Both the position numbers and the translations under genes were made by a program. The notes under the pieces are model-generated. The model was not told the DNA's origin and did not search any database. It saw nothing but the letters and a program-made list of their open reading frames with translations. A stretch of 64,000 bases of DNA from SYOC01 sp964441775 (lineage in GTDB: Bacteria; Desulfobacterota; Binatia; Bin18), in the NCBI GenBank assembly GCA_964441775.1, contig CAYTVL010000005.1, forward strand, positions 1 to 64,000. Reading direction: 5' to 3'. Shown in pieces: positions 1-7,946 of the stretch. Within the stretch, counting starts at the first letter, position 1. Each line of letters begins with the position of its first letter.

Positions 1-47
1 AGAAGCGCCTCCCGTCTACTCCCACCTTTTTCCAGGCATACTAGGAC

Positions 48-386
48 ATGATCTCTAAATTCACCTCTGCAGGTGAGATTAGTGTCGCGTTGCATCCATC
101 GGCGGACGGCGCGGCGGCTGAGATCACTGTTAGTGATACTGGGACCGGCATTCCGACTGTGGAGCTGCCGCGCTTGTTTGAGCGTTTCCACCGCATTGAA
201 GGAGCGCGCGGTCGCACCCATGAGGGTACGGGCATTGGGCTCGCCCTCGTGCAAGAACTGGTGAAGCTGCACGGCGGGCGCATCTGGGTGGAGTCGCGCC
301 CCAATGAAGGTTCGATCTTCTCTTTCACAATTAGTGACGATGAGAGAAAAAAATTAAGAAGACTCTTTGTACCTCTCCTCCACTGA
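48..386 (+). pseudogene. Histidine kinase C-terminal remnant (HATPase_c fragment)
   Basis: This is the last part of a GHKL ATPase domain. The G1 box DTGTGIP, an F box around LFERFHRIEG and the G2 box GTGIGLALV are visible, followed by the usual HGGRIWVES end. An in-frame TAG lies at 42-44, two codons before the first ATG. The N box, which should read roughly NALKFT, is degraded to MISKFT, and no dimerisation domain can precede it in frame inside the window. It therefore looks like a broken 3' end of a kinase gene. Its last part shares a 65-bp perfect repeat with the kinase at 3070-5424. Whether more of the gene lies to the left cannot be seen. Confidence 0.7.
269..333 (+). repeat. 65-bp perfect direct repeat, copy 1 (kinase 3' end)
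   Basis: These 65 bases are identical to 5331-5395 and in the same orientation. Both copies encode the final HATPase strand-helix-strand (HGGRIWVESRPNEGSIFSFT) of two otherwise divergent kinases. The perfect identity stops abruptly on both sides. This suggests recent gene conversion or a duplication end point and not purifying selection alone. Confidence 0.9.
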
Positions 387-628
387 CAGTGGGTTATGCT
401 AATGGAGTGTCAGGTTGATCCAGCCAGGCAGTATCGACCGGTTATTATCTTGACTTGCGCCCAGGCATCGAAGAAAGTGACAGGCCTGGAGATGCTAGAC
501 GTTGCAGCTCATTATCGCATACTAATGATGCTAGATGAGGCTCTCCGCCTGATGCCGATGATTGCCAAGGTTGGAGAGGCCGAGCGCGGTTGACAACGAT
601 GAGAGAAGGACAGGGAGACAAGATACGT

Positions 629-2392
629 ATGGCAGGAAGAAAACCCAAATCCCAGGCTTTGCCATTGGCGCTGCCCAAAGTAAGGACCGGTATTCGAGGC
701 CTGGATGACATGACTTATGGGGGACTACCCAAAGGGCGACCGACTTTGGTCTGCGGCAGCGCGGGGTGTGGGAAGACACTGTTCGCTATGGAATTTCTCG
801 TTCATGGTATCCGCGAGTATAGCGAACCGGGTGTCTTCATGTCCTTTGAAGAAAATGCTACGGAGCTGGCAGCCAACTTTGCGTCCTTAGGTTTCGTTGT
901 GTCGGATTTCGTGTCGCGCAAACAGCTCGTGCTGGACTATGTCCACTTGGAGCAGGCAGAAATCGAGGAGACGGGCGAGTACGATTTAGACGGCCTCTTC
1001 ATTCGTCTAGGGCATGCTATTGATACTATCGGCGCTAAACGGGTTGCCCTTGATACCATCGAAGCCCTGTTCTCAGGCTTACGCGACACCGCGACTTTGC
1101 GAGCCGAATTGCGCCGCCTCTTTCGCTGGCTCAAAGACAAAGGCGTAACGACGATTGTCACGGGTGAACGTGGGGATGGCTCGTTGACGCGGCAGGGCTT
1201 AGAGGAATATGTTGCTGATTGCGTCATCCTGCTTGATCACCGAGTGCAGGAGCAAATCTCGACGCGGCGGCTGCGGATTGTGAAATATCGCGGCTCATCA
1301 CACGCAACCAATGAGTACCCGTTTTTGATTACCTCGCAAGGACTCTCTGTGTTGCCGGTGACCTCGTTAGTGCTTGACCACACCGTCTCAACGGACCGAG
1401 TTTCCAGCGGCATTGCTCGGCTGGATACAATGCTTGACGGACAGGGCTATTTTCGTGGTAGCAACATTCTCGTCTCAGGCACGGCAGGGTCGGGCAAAAG
1501 TAGCATCGCTGTGCACTTCGTCGAGGCCGCCTGTCAGCGAGGTGAACGCTGTGTATATTTTGCCTTCGAGGAAGCGCCGGAGCAGATCCTGCGCAACATG
1601 CGCTCAATCGGTATAGATTTGGAGCCCTGGGTCAACAAGGGAATGCTGTTGTTCCACGCCGTGCGTCCAACGTTGACTGGCTTGGAACAGCACCTTGCTA
1701 CTATGATGCACACTGTCCAGACGGTGGCGCCGCAGGCAGTAGTGATAGACCCGATCACCAACTTCACAATGGTCGGGACGGCGCCGGAGGCGCGGATAAT
1801 GCTGACTCGTATGATCGATTTCTGCAAGAATCAGCAGATTACGGCGTTGTTTACCAGCTTAGCCCTCGAGCACGACACCGAGACGAGTGAGGTCGGCGTC
1901 TCGTCTTTGATGGATACTTGGCTGTTGCTGCGCATGTTTGAACATAACGGCGAGCGCAATCGCGGGTTGTTTGTGTTGAAATCGCGCGGGATGGCGCATT
2001 CCAATCAAGTGCGCGAATTTGTCCTGACAGATCACGGCATTCAGCTTACTGAGGTCTATGTCGGGTCGGATGGCGTTCTGATGGGCTCGGCGCGCGCCAT
2101 ACAGAAAGCGCGGGAGCAAGCAGCGGCGCTCATCCAGCAACAGGAAATCGCGCGGCAGCTCCAGGAGCTTGAACGCAAACGGCAGGAGATGGAAACGCAG
2201 GTAACCACCTTGCGCGCTGCGTTCACACGGGAGGAAGCCGAAGTGCAACGGCTTCTAGCCATTGCGCAGCAGCGGGAGTTAACTCTCAGTGACGATCGGG
2301 CATCCATAGCGCGGCGTCGAGGCGCAGATGCGGACTCCACCGATAACGGCGCTCTGATCAAAAAAGGCAAACGACAGGAGATCCGTTCATGA
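629..2392 (+). CDS. kaiC: KaiC-family double RecA-domain ATPase
   Basis: A circadian-clock type ATPase with two tandem RecA/KaiC domains. Counted from the ATG at 629, Walker A motifs are GSAGCGKT (residues 43-50) and GTAGSGKS (284-291). Each domain also has the KaiC-type paired glutamates (SFEE, AFEE). In the second domain the autophosphorylation pair of cyanobacterial KaiC (S431/T432) aligns with two serines at 425-426 in VSSLMDT. The protein is longer than usual (about 587 against 519 residues) because of a charged C-terminal coiled coil rich in Gln, Glu and Arg. ATG 629 follows a GGGAG-like site; ATG 599 and TTG 590 are alternative starts. It overlaps the first kaiB by 4 nt. Whether it forms a true oscillator cannot be told; non-cyanobacterial KaiC proteins also act in stress signalling. 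Confidence 0.93.
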   Translation: MAGRKPKSQALPLALPKVRTGIRGLDDMTYGGLPKGRPTLVCGSAGCGKTLFAMEFLVHGIREYSEPGVFMSFEENATELAANFASLGFVVSDFVSRKQLVLDYVHLEQAEIEETGEYDLDGLFIRLGHAIDTIGAKRVALDTIEALFSGLRDTATLRAELRRLFRWLKDKGVTTIVTGERGDGSLTRQGLEEYVADCVILLDHRVQEQISTRRLRIVKYRGSSHATNEYPFLITSQGLSVLPVTSLVLDHTVSTDRVSSGIARLDTMLDGQGYFRGSNILVSGTAGSGKSSIAVHFVEAACQRGERCVYFAFEEAPEQILRNMRSIGIDLEPWVNKGMLLFHAVRPTLTGLEQHLATMMHTVQTVAPQAVVIDPITNFTMVGTAPEARIMLTRMIDFCKNQQITALFTSLALEHDTETSEVGVSSLMDTWLLLRMFEHNGERNRGLFVLKSRGMAHSNQVREFVLTDHGIQLTEVYVGSDGVLMGSARAIQKAREQAAALIQQQEIARQLQELERKRQEMETQVTTLRAAFTREEAEVQRLLAIAQQRELTLSDDRASIARRRGADADSTDNGALIKKGKRQEIRS

Positions 2393-2718
2393 GCAAACCC
2401 GTAACACCTCACTCGTCCACTCCCACGACCAAGCCAGAGTCTTGGCATCTGCGCTTGTACGTTGCCGGGCAGACGGCCAAGTCGTTGCGCGCGTTTGCTA
2501 ATCTCCAGCGTCTCTGTGAAAATCATTTAGGCGGTAGGTATCGCATTGAGGTGATTGATTTACTGCAGCAGCCGACATTAGCGAAAGGCGATCAGATCAT
2601 CGCGGTGCCTACGCTGGTGCGTAGCTTGCCGCCGCCAGTACGCAAGATTATTGGTGATCTCTCCAACACTGAACGCGTCCTGGTCGGTTTGGATTTGCTG
2701 CCAGGCAGCGGAAAGTGA
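2389..2718 (+). CDS. kaiB: KaiB protein, copy 1
   Basis: A 109-residue KaiB, the thioredoxin-like, fold-switching protein that binds the KaiC CI ring. The canonical elements are all present: LYVAGQTAKS near the start, RYRIEVIDLLQQP, then IIAVPTLVRSLPPPVRKIIGDLS spread over the fold-switching C-terminal half, with the conserved prolines intact. The ATG overlaps the kaiC stop (ATGA), which implies translational coupling. Of the two KaiB copies it is the one closer to canonical clock KaiB. Confidence 0.93.
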   Translation: MSKPVTPHSSTPTTKPESWHLRLYVAGQTAKSLRAFANLQRLCENHLGGRYRIEVIDLLQQPTLAKGDQIIAVPTLVRSLPPPVRKIIGDLSNTERVLVGLDLLPGSGK

Positions 2719-2725
2719 GGCGTCT

Positions 2726-3073
2726 ATGAAAGCACCACCGCACCCTACGAGCACCGCCACCTTCGAGCATGCTTTAGCCGTCCAGGCACGGAGGCGCTAT
2801 GGCTTGCGGTTGTACGTGGCGGGCGCTACCGCACGTTCGGCCCGCACGATTCTCGCGCTGAAAAGATTTTGTGAGTCCTACCTTCAGGGTCGCTATGAGT
2901 TGCAGATTATCGATATTTACCAACAACCCCATCTGGCGCGCCAAGAGCAGATTGTTGCCGTGCCCCTTCTGATCAAGCATGCTCCCGCGCCGGTGCGACG
3001 GTTTGTGGGCGATCTGCGCGATGACCAACACCTGTTAGCGGGATTAGAGGTTCGCATGGGAGAAGCGGTATGA
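2726..3073 (+). CDS. KaiB protein, copy 2 (divergent)
   Basis: A second KaiB-like protein of 115 residues, starting at ATG 2726, 7 nt after the first kaiB stop. It keeps LRLYVAGATARS, YELQIIDIYQQP and the PVRRFVGDL region. The switch segment is altered: AVPTL becomes AVPLL and LPPPVRKIIGDL becomes APAPVRRFVGDL, so one conserved proline is lost. A short basic and proline-containing N-terminal extension precedes the fold. It overlaps the downstream kinase start by 4 nt. It may bind KaiC differently from copy 1, or act as a sensor-like thioredoxin-fold adaptor to the kinase; both are inferences. Confidence 0.9.
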   Translation: MKAPPHPTSTATFEHALAVQARRRYGLRLYVAGATARSARTILALKRFCESYLQGRYELQIIDIYQQPHLARQEQIVAVPLLIKHAPAPVRRFVGDLRDDQHLLAGLEVRMGEAV

Positions 3074-5424
3074 GGCAGCCTCAGTATACACAGAAACTCC
3101 CGAACGAAGTGACTGAGCTGCACGCGCGCCTGGCAGAGATGGAGGAGACACTGAGCGCGATACGGCAAGGACGTGTGGACGCCATCGTGATGGACGGCCC
3201 ACGGGGAGAGGAAATCGCTACCCTGCAGGGCGCCGACCAGCCGTATCGCGTGATGATCGAATCGATGCAGGAAGGCGCGGTTACGCTTACCGAGGATGGT
3301 ACGATTCTCTACAGCAACAATAGCTTTGCCCGGTTAGTGCAAGTGCCGCTAGAGCAGGTAGTTGGCGCCCGCATGGCGCAGTTTATTGCTGCCGCCGATC
3401 AGACGCAATTTGCTGCCTTGCTGGAGTACGGCCTCACCGTCAGGAGTCGCGGAGAGGTGCAGATCACTACGAGTGATGGCGTCTGTGTTCCCGTCTTGCT
3501 CTCACTGACGAGCTTGCGCACCTATGAGGTGCCAGCCGTGTGTGTGTTAGTGACGGATCTGACGGATCAGAAACGCTATGCTGAACTCGAAGAGGCACAA
3601 AAAGCGCTGCAGGAGAGTGAACGGCGTTTCCGCGCGATTTTCGAGCAAACTTTTCAGTTCATCTGGCAGCTTACGCCGGAGGGCGTCGTGTTGGAGGCGA
3701 ACCAGAGTGCGTTAATATTTGTTGGCCGGACAGCGGCAGAGGTCATAGGCCAGCCCTTTTGGGAGACGGCGTGGTGGACCGGTTCGCCTGCTACGCAGCA
3801 GCGTATGCGGGAGGCGATTCGCGTCGCCTCTGCTGGAGAGTTCGTACGATACGAAGTAGAAATCTGTGGGGCCGACAGGCAAACAGCCGTGATCGATTTT
3901 TCCCTGAAACCTGTGCGAGATGAGAGTGGGAGTGTCGTGTTACTCATTCCTGAAGGCCGTAACATTACAGAGCACAGACTTGCGGAGAACGCACGACGGG
4001 AAAGCGAAGCCAAGTTCGCCACAGCCTTTCAGCTCAATCCCTTGCCCATGGCGCTCATGACGATGGGTGGTCGGTATGTGGAAGTAAATGACGCTGCCGA
4101 GCGCAGCTTCGGCTATAGTCGCACGGAAATGCTGGGACGGACCAGTGTCGAATTAGGGCTGCATCCCAATCCGCAACGATGGAAGACATTCCACCAGCTC
4201 CTACAACAGGACGGGTGCGTGCGCGAGTTTGAGGCCCTGTGGTTCACCAAGACGGGGGAGCTCCGAACCTTTCTTATCTCAGCGGAGCCACTGATCTTGC
4301 AGGGGAAGCGCTACGTACTCGCGGTGAACAATGACATCACCGCCCGCAAGCAGGACGAAGAAGCCAGGGTACGGCTGGCGGCCATCGTGGAGTCCTCAGA
4401 CGATGCAATCATCAGCAAATCGCTCGACGGCATCGTGACGAGTTGGAATGCCGCTGCCGAGCGACTCTTCGGCTACCGCGCCGAGGAGATGGTGGGGTAC
4501 TCAATCCGGCGTATCCTCCCCCCCGATCGGCAGCACGAGGAGGATCAGATTCTGGAGCGTCTGCGGCGTGGCGAACAGATCGACCACTTCGAGACTGTGC
4601 GGCAGACCAAAGACGGGCGGCGGCTGGAAGTGTCGGTCACCATTTCGCCGATCCGGGACGCGCACGGCACGATCATCGGCGCCTCCAAGATTGCCCGCGA
4701 CATCACCGCCCGTAAACAGGCCGAGGTCGAACTCCAGCGCATCAACGAAGAGCTGCAGCAATTTAGTTACATTGTCTCCCACGATCTCAACGAACCGCTA
4801 CGCACGATGGGGAGCTATGTGCACCTGCTGGCGCAACGGCTGCAAGGCCAACTCGATAGCGACGCAGAAGAGGACATGGCCTTTGTCACCGACGCCGCGC
4901 AGCGCATGCAACAGATGCTCACGGACTTGCTGGCCTACACGCGGGCAGGCCAGACGCTAGAATTCCAAACTGTGGATTGCGAAGCAGTACTGACAGACGT
5001 GCTCGACGCCTTGCAATCCCAGATCGAGGAGTGTGGCGCGATCATTACGCACGATCCGTTACCGACAGTGCCCGGAGAGGCCACCCGCTTGGGCCAAGTG
5101 TTCCAGAACCTGATCGGCAACGCGCTGAAGTTTTGCACGGAGCCGCCGCGGGTGCATATCTCGGTCCACCAGGAAGACCACCAGTGGCGGTTTGCCGTGC
5201 GCGATAACGGCATTGGCATTGACCCCACCCAGGGCAAGCGGTTGTTTCAGGTTTTTCAGCGCCTCCATACGCGCAGTGCCTATCCGGGCACGGGCATCGG
5301 GCTGGCGATCTGCAAAAAGATCGTCGAACAGCACGGCGGGCGCATCTGGGTGGAGTCGCGCCCCAATGAAGGTTCGATCTTCTCTTTCACAATTAAAGAT
5401 AGTCAAGAACCACATTACTCTTGA
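3070..5424 (+). CDS. Multi-PAS sensor histidine kinase linked to kaiCBB
   Basis: A 784-residue soluble hybrid-less kinase without membrane segments. A short coiled-coil start (1-50) is followed by about four PAS/PAC domains (roughly 58-170, 185-305, 320-435, 440-555). Then come a phytochrome-type dimerisation helix with phospho-acceptor His571 in SHDLNEPLR, and a HATPase domain (about 660-780) with N box NLIGNALKF, G1 DNGIGID and G2 GTGIGLAI. It overlaps the second kaiB by 4 nt (ATGA), so it is the fourth gene of the kai operon and a plausible output kinase, analogous to but not homologous in architecture with SasA. The last 65 coding bases before the tail duplicate those of the remnant at 48-386. 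Its 3' end overlaps the convergent VOC gene by 10 nt. Confidence 0.93.
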   Translation: MRQPQYTQKLPNEVTELHARLAEMEETLSAIRQGRVDAIVMDGPRGEEIATLQGADQPYRVMIESMQEGAVTLTEDGTILYSNNSFARLVQVPLEQVVGARMAQFIAAADQTQFAALLEYGLTVRSRGEVQITTSDGVCVPVLLSLTSLRTYEVPAVCVLVTDLTDQKRYAELEEAQKALQESERRFRAIFEQTFQFIWQLTPEGVVLEANQSALIFVGRTAAEVIGQPFWETAWWTGSPATQQRMREAIRVASAGEFVRYEVEICGADRQTAVIDFSLKPVRDESGSVVLLIPEGRNITEHRLAENARRESEAKFATAFQLNPLPMALMTMGGRYVEVNDAAERSFGYSRTEMLGRTSVELGLHPNPQRWKTFHQLLQQDGCVREFEALWFTKTGELRTFLISAEPLILQGKRYVLAVNNDITARKQDEEARVRLAAIVESSDDAIISKSLDGIVTSWNAAAERLFGYRAEEMVGYSIRRILPPDRQHEEDQILERLRRGEQIDHFETVRQTKDGRRLEVSVTISPIRDAHGTIIGASKIARDITARKQAEVELQRINEELQQFSYIVSHDLNEPLRTMGSYVHLLAQRLQGQLDSDAEEDMAFVTDAAQRMQQMLTDLLAYTRAGQTLEFQTVDCEAVLTDVLDALQSQIEECGAIITHDPLPTVPGEATRLGQVFQNLIGNALKFCTEPPRVHISVHQEDHQWRFAVRDNGIGIDPTQGKRLFQVFQRLHTRSAYPGTGIGLAICKKIVEQHGGRIWVESRPNEGSIFSFTIKDSQEPHYS
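5331..5395 (+). repeat. 65-bp perfect direct repeat, copy 2 (kinase 3' end)
   Basis: Identical to 269-333 and in direct orientation. Together the two copies bracket the whole kaiC-kaiB-kaiB-kinase cassette, about 5.06 kb apart. Confidence 0.9.
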
Positions 5425-5870
5425 AACGGTTCAATCAACTCTAAGAACGTGCCGTCGAGATCTTTGAAGCAACAGAACTTACTGCCGGCTCCGTTGCGAA
5501 AGCGCAGGAGCACTGGCTCCGACACAAACTCCACTCCTTGGGCCTTGAGCCTTAGATACTCATCATCGAGATTCTTGGTAAACAAGGCGATGCGGGCCGC
5601 GCCGGTATGATAGAGGTGAGGATAGGGAGCCCCTTCGGTTTTGGGCTGCTTCCACTCGATCAGATCGATACGAGTGGCGCGAGGATCATCATTCAGCGAC
5701 AACAGCGCCGCCCGTCCCACAGCATTGGGAATGCCGAGCCCTGAATCAAACGCGGGGTTCGGGCCTTCGCCGATATTCAAGACCACCTTGAACCCGAGGT
5801 TTTGATAAAAAGCCAGCGAGCGGTCGAAATCCTTGACGTTAATGTTGATGTGAAAAATAGACTTGATCAT
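5415..5870 (-). CDS. VOC (glyoxalase/bleomycin-resistance) family protein
   Basis: A 151-residue vicinal-oxygen-chelate protein with two βαβββ modules. It opens with the typical FHININVKDFDRSLAFYQNLGF and ends with DLDGTFLELIEP. Candidate metal ligands are the first-strand His and the final-strand Glu. Substrate is unknown; the family covers glyoxalases, dioxygenases, epimerases and resistance proteins. It is transcribed towards the kai operon and its stop lies 10 nt inside the kinase gene. Its upstream side faces the displaced tRNA end and terminator at the left border of the integrated element, so it is the last host gene before the element. Confidence 0.85.
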   Translation of the reverse strand: MIKSIFHININVKDFDRSLAFYQNLGFKVVLNIGEGPNPAFDSGLGIPNAVGRAALLSLNDDPRATRIDLIEWKQPKTEGAPYPHLYHTGAARIALFTKNLDDEYLRLKAQGVEFVSEPVLLRFRNGAGSKFCCFKDLDGTFLELIEPFQE

Positions 5871-5962
5871 CGCGTCATCCTCTTTTGCGACTTCCCTTGC
5901 TTTTTTCTCTCGTGTGACCCCAGCAAAGACCCCCGCATTATAGTGATCGTGCTCCTCTAACG

Positions 5963-5998
5963 CAAAAGCGCCCTGAAGCGTTGTTGCTTCAGGGCGCT
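5963..5998 (-). terminator. Original terminator of tRNA-fMet (displaced)
   Basis: A perfect 13-bp hairpin (5967-5979 with 5986-5998, 6-nt loop), followed on the minus strand by a short T run. It lies 4 nt beyond the displaced tRNA-fMet 3' end, so it is most simply the ancestral terminator of that tRNA before the element integrated. Confidence 0.75.
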
Positions 5999-6002
5999 GA
6001 CT

Positions 6003-6049
6003 GGTTGCGGGGCTAGGATTTGAACCTAGGACCTCGAGGTTATGAGCCT
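6003..6049 (-). repeat. attL: 47-bp 3' fragment of tRNA-fMet
   Basis: Identical over 47 bases to 21951-21997. It covers the initiator tRNA from position 29 of the anticodon stem to C75. The next base (6002) completes an encoded CCA. The 5' half is missing here: after the anticodon stem the sequence departs into element DNA. It marks the left end of the element that used the tRNA gene as attachment site. It is not a functional tRNA. Confidence 0.93.
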
Positions 6050-6095
6050 AAGTTGACACGTTTTTCTTGTTGCACCTTGGTTCAGGATAGTTAGG

Positions 6096-6127
6096 AAAAT
6101 CGGAGGGTTAGCGCTCTCCGATTTTTT
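6096..6127 (+). terminator. Rho-independent terminator at element left edge
   Basis: A perfect 10-bp stem (6096-6105 with 6116-6125) with a 10-nt loop and a following T run to 6127. The A run at its left would also give a T run on the minus strand, so it may insulate the element border in both directions. The rest of 5871-6273 holds the displaced tRNA end and no gene that can be supported. Confidence 0.7.
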
Positions 6128-6273
6128 CTTGTTGTGGGATGTTTTATGGTGTTTGAGCCTGTTCCGTTAGCAAAATATTAGCAAGCTCTCTCATCGAACC
6201 TGGTCCTTAAAAAGGGCGAACCTTGCAGTCCTAGGGGGATGTTGGAGAGAGACTTGTCCCAGGAAACGTGAAC

Positions 6274-7290
6274 ATGTCACCTGTGGAAAAGCAAAAACAA
6301 TGGGGTTCAACGTGGCTTCAGTTTCTTGATGCGTGCCGACGTTCTCCCCAGTTACGAGAGCAGGCCGAGAAAGATTTGCTTGAATTGTGGGAGCACGCGC
6401 AAGGAGAATTTATCGCTTCTCTCTTGAAGCGAAAGAACGAGGCGTGGACGCCGGAAACTCAACAGCGAGCATTGTCGCAGTTAATGGAACGGTTTCAATC
6501 TCTCCGCTACGCGTATCAGCAATGGCGCATGCAGGAGCCAAATGCAGACCTGCGAAAATCTTTTCTTCCTCAGCAGCCTCTTTTTACTCTCGCCTCTCTT
6601 GGGCGTCCTCAAGGGAACAAGCACTCCTGGCCTGGAATAGATAACCCAGTCTTTGTGTATTCGCGTGTGTTGTCTTCACTGCAAGAGTTAGTGCCACAAA
6701 AGAGGCAAAGCGAGGCTGCCGGTGATATAAAACTTGACAAAAGAAAGCGTGCAATCCACGCAGCAGTGTTAAAGAGTTTCTCCGTCTTTCAAGACCCACC
6801 AGGACAGTTGCATCCAGATCTGGAAAAGAGGCTGGAGGAATGGAAATGGATGCCTCTAGAAGAGCTTGCATACGAGTTGACATTATGGACAGATAAAGAG
6901 AAGAGGGAAGATTGGTCGAAGCCGGAAAAGCAGGAAAAGCTCGTGGTTGCTTTGAAGCGGAGAATAGCCCGAAACAAGAACACACGAAAAGGGGAAGACA
7001 ACGATAATCCGTGGTCGTCCGCTATTTTCATCGCTTCTCGCTATTGGTTACCAATCGAACGAACGATTCGTAAGAGGTACGCTCGCTTGCACTGGCGCTG
7101 CGTTCCATCATCTCAGTTCCTCCGGGAGGAGAATATTTTCCGTCTTTTGCACGGTGACGATATCGCACGGGCGCATGAGGTCGTAGAGAAAGCGTTCGTG
7201 CGAGGACTTCTCAATCAACGTCAACGTGTTTGGCAACATGCCCTCATCGACGAAGCATTTGACAGAGAGAAATTTGACCTCTCTGACTAA
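6274..7290 (+). CDS. Hypothetical protein, first gene of the element
   Basis: I do not recognise this 338-residue protein. It is hydrophilic, rich in Lys, Glu, Arg, Trp and Gln, mostly helical in character, with no signal peptide, membrane segment or Cys-cluster. The ATG at 6274 is preferred because an AGGA site lies 9 nt upstream; a GTG at 6268 is in frame but sits directly on that site. It reads away from attL and is followed by about 260 nt without a clear gene. Because it is the border gene and lower in GC than the surrounding host genes, it may be cargo. No function is proposed. Confidence 0.7.
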   Translation: MSPVEKQKQWGSTWLQFLDACRRSPQLREQAEKDLLELWEHAQGEFIASLLKRKNEAWTPETQQRALSQLMERFQSLRYAYQQWRMQEPNADLRKSFLPQQPLFTLASLGRPQGNKHSWPGIDNPVFVYSRVLSSLQELVPQKRQSEAAGDIKLDKRKRAIHAAVLKSFSVFQDPPGQLHPDLEKRLEEWKWMPLEELAYELTLWTDKEKREDWSKPEKQEKLVVALKRRIARNKNTRKGEDNDNPWSSAIFIASRYWLPIERTIRKRYARLHWRCVPSSQFLREENIFRLLHGDDIARAHEVVEKAFVRGLLNQRQRVWQHALIDEAFDREKFDLSD

Positions 7291-7551
7291 TCTCATCAAC
7301 GCCTCTCTTCCATAGCGACATAATTTTTAGCTTTTCTTTCGCTTAACATTTCCTAGCCACCTTCAGCTTTTTTCCACCGGTCTACTAAGAGCATGGTGAA
7401 TGGAGGTCGTTATCTCCGAACCGCGCTGATGCGCCGACTCCGCACAGGACATGCCCATGTATTTGGGGACATTAAATCCCCGGACTTTTTGTCAGGAGAC
7501 TATCGTGAAAAAAGCTCTATCCTCACGAAGAAGGATCAAAGGAGGTTTGCT

Positions 7552-7776
7552 ATGAATCAGGTAGAAAAGCCAGCGAAAATCGCCATGAACCCGCGACGAA
7601 TCGGAACGGTCAGGGAAGCCGCAGAGACACTTAAAGTTCCGGAGTCGTGGGTTTATAGCCGGTCGAGAAAAAACACTATACCAGTATTGCGAATTGGAAA
7701 ATATATTCGTTTCGATCTCGATTCGATTTTGGAATGGGCAACGCAAGGATGCCCTAAGGTGTGGAATCACCAGTGA
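7552..7776 (+). CDS. AlpA/excisionase-like small HTH protein
   Basis: A 74-residue winged-helix DNA-binding protein of the MerR/Xis-like HTH_17 type. Key pattern: GTVREAAETLKVPESWVYSR, then NTIPVLRIGKYIRFDLDSILEW. This matches the recognition helix and wing of AlpA and excisionase proteins. ATG 7552 is chosen because a strong AAAGGAGG site lies just upstream; an in-frame ATG at 7393 would add 53 residues without family similarity. In integrative elements such proteins control excision or switch on replication genes. The primase-helicase gene follows on the same strand, which fits that role. Confidence 0.85.
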   Translation: MNQVEKPAKIAMNPRRIGTVREAAETLKVPESWVYSRSRKNTIPVLRIGKYIRFDLDSILEWATQGCPKVWNHQ

Positions 7777-7946
7777 TAGTCACTTGCTGTGACCTCCTCT
7801 GCGAGCCGGAGAATTCCTTAGCCGGGGGTGTGATCGGGGCCCTGCGTCGCATAAAGCACGCCGCTAACCGCCACACGGGCACACGTCATATTTGAATCAT
7901 CCGACCAGTCCGTTTGCTTCGAGAGAACTAAGTTGGAGGCGGGGAA

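Noticed and set aside
396..593. A 65-codon plus-strand frame between the kinase remnant and kaiC, with a PVIILT-like string recalling response regulators.
   Set aside because: No Asp/Lys receiver pattern follows, there is no ribosome-binding site, and the frame ends at the start of kaiC. It is more likely decayed sequence or untranslated leader.
6003..6049. A second tRNA-Met gene at the left border.
   Set aside because: Only the 3' half is present; the D arm and 5' acceptor strand are missing. It is an attachment-site remnant.
7777..7946. A replication origin upstream of the primase gene.
   Set aside because: The 170-nt spacer has no clear iteron set or AT-rich core that can be defended by eye.
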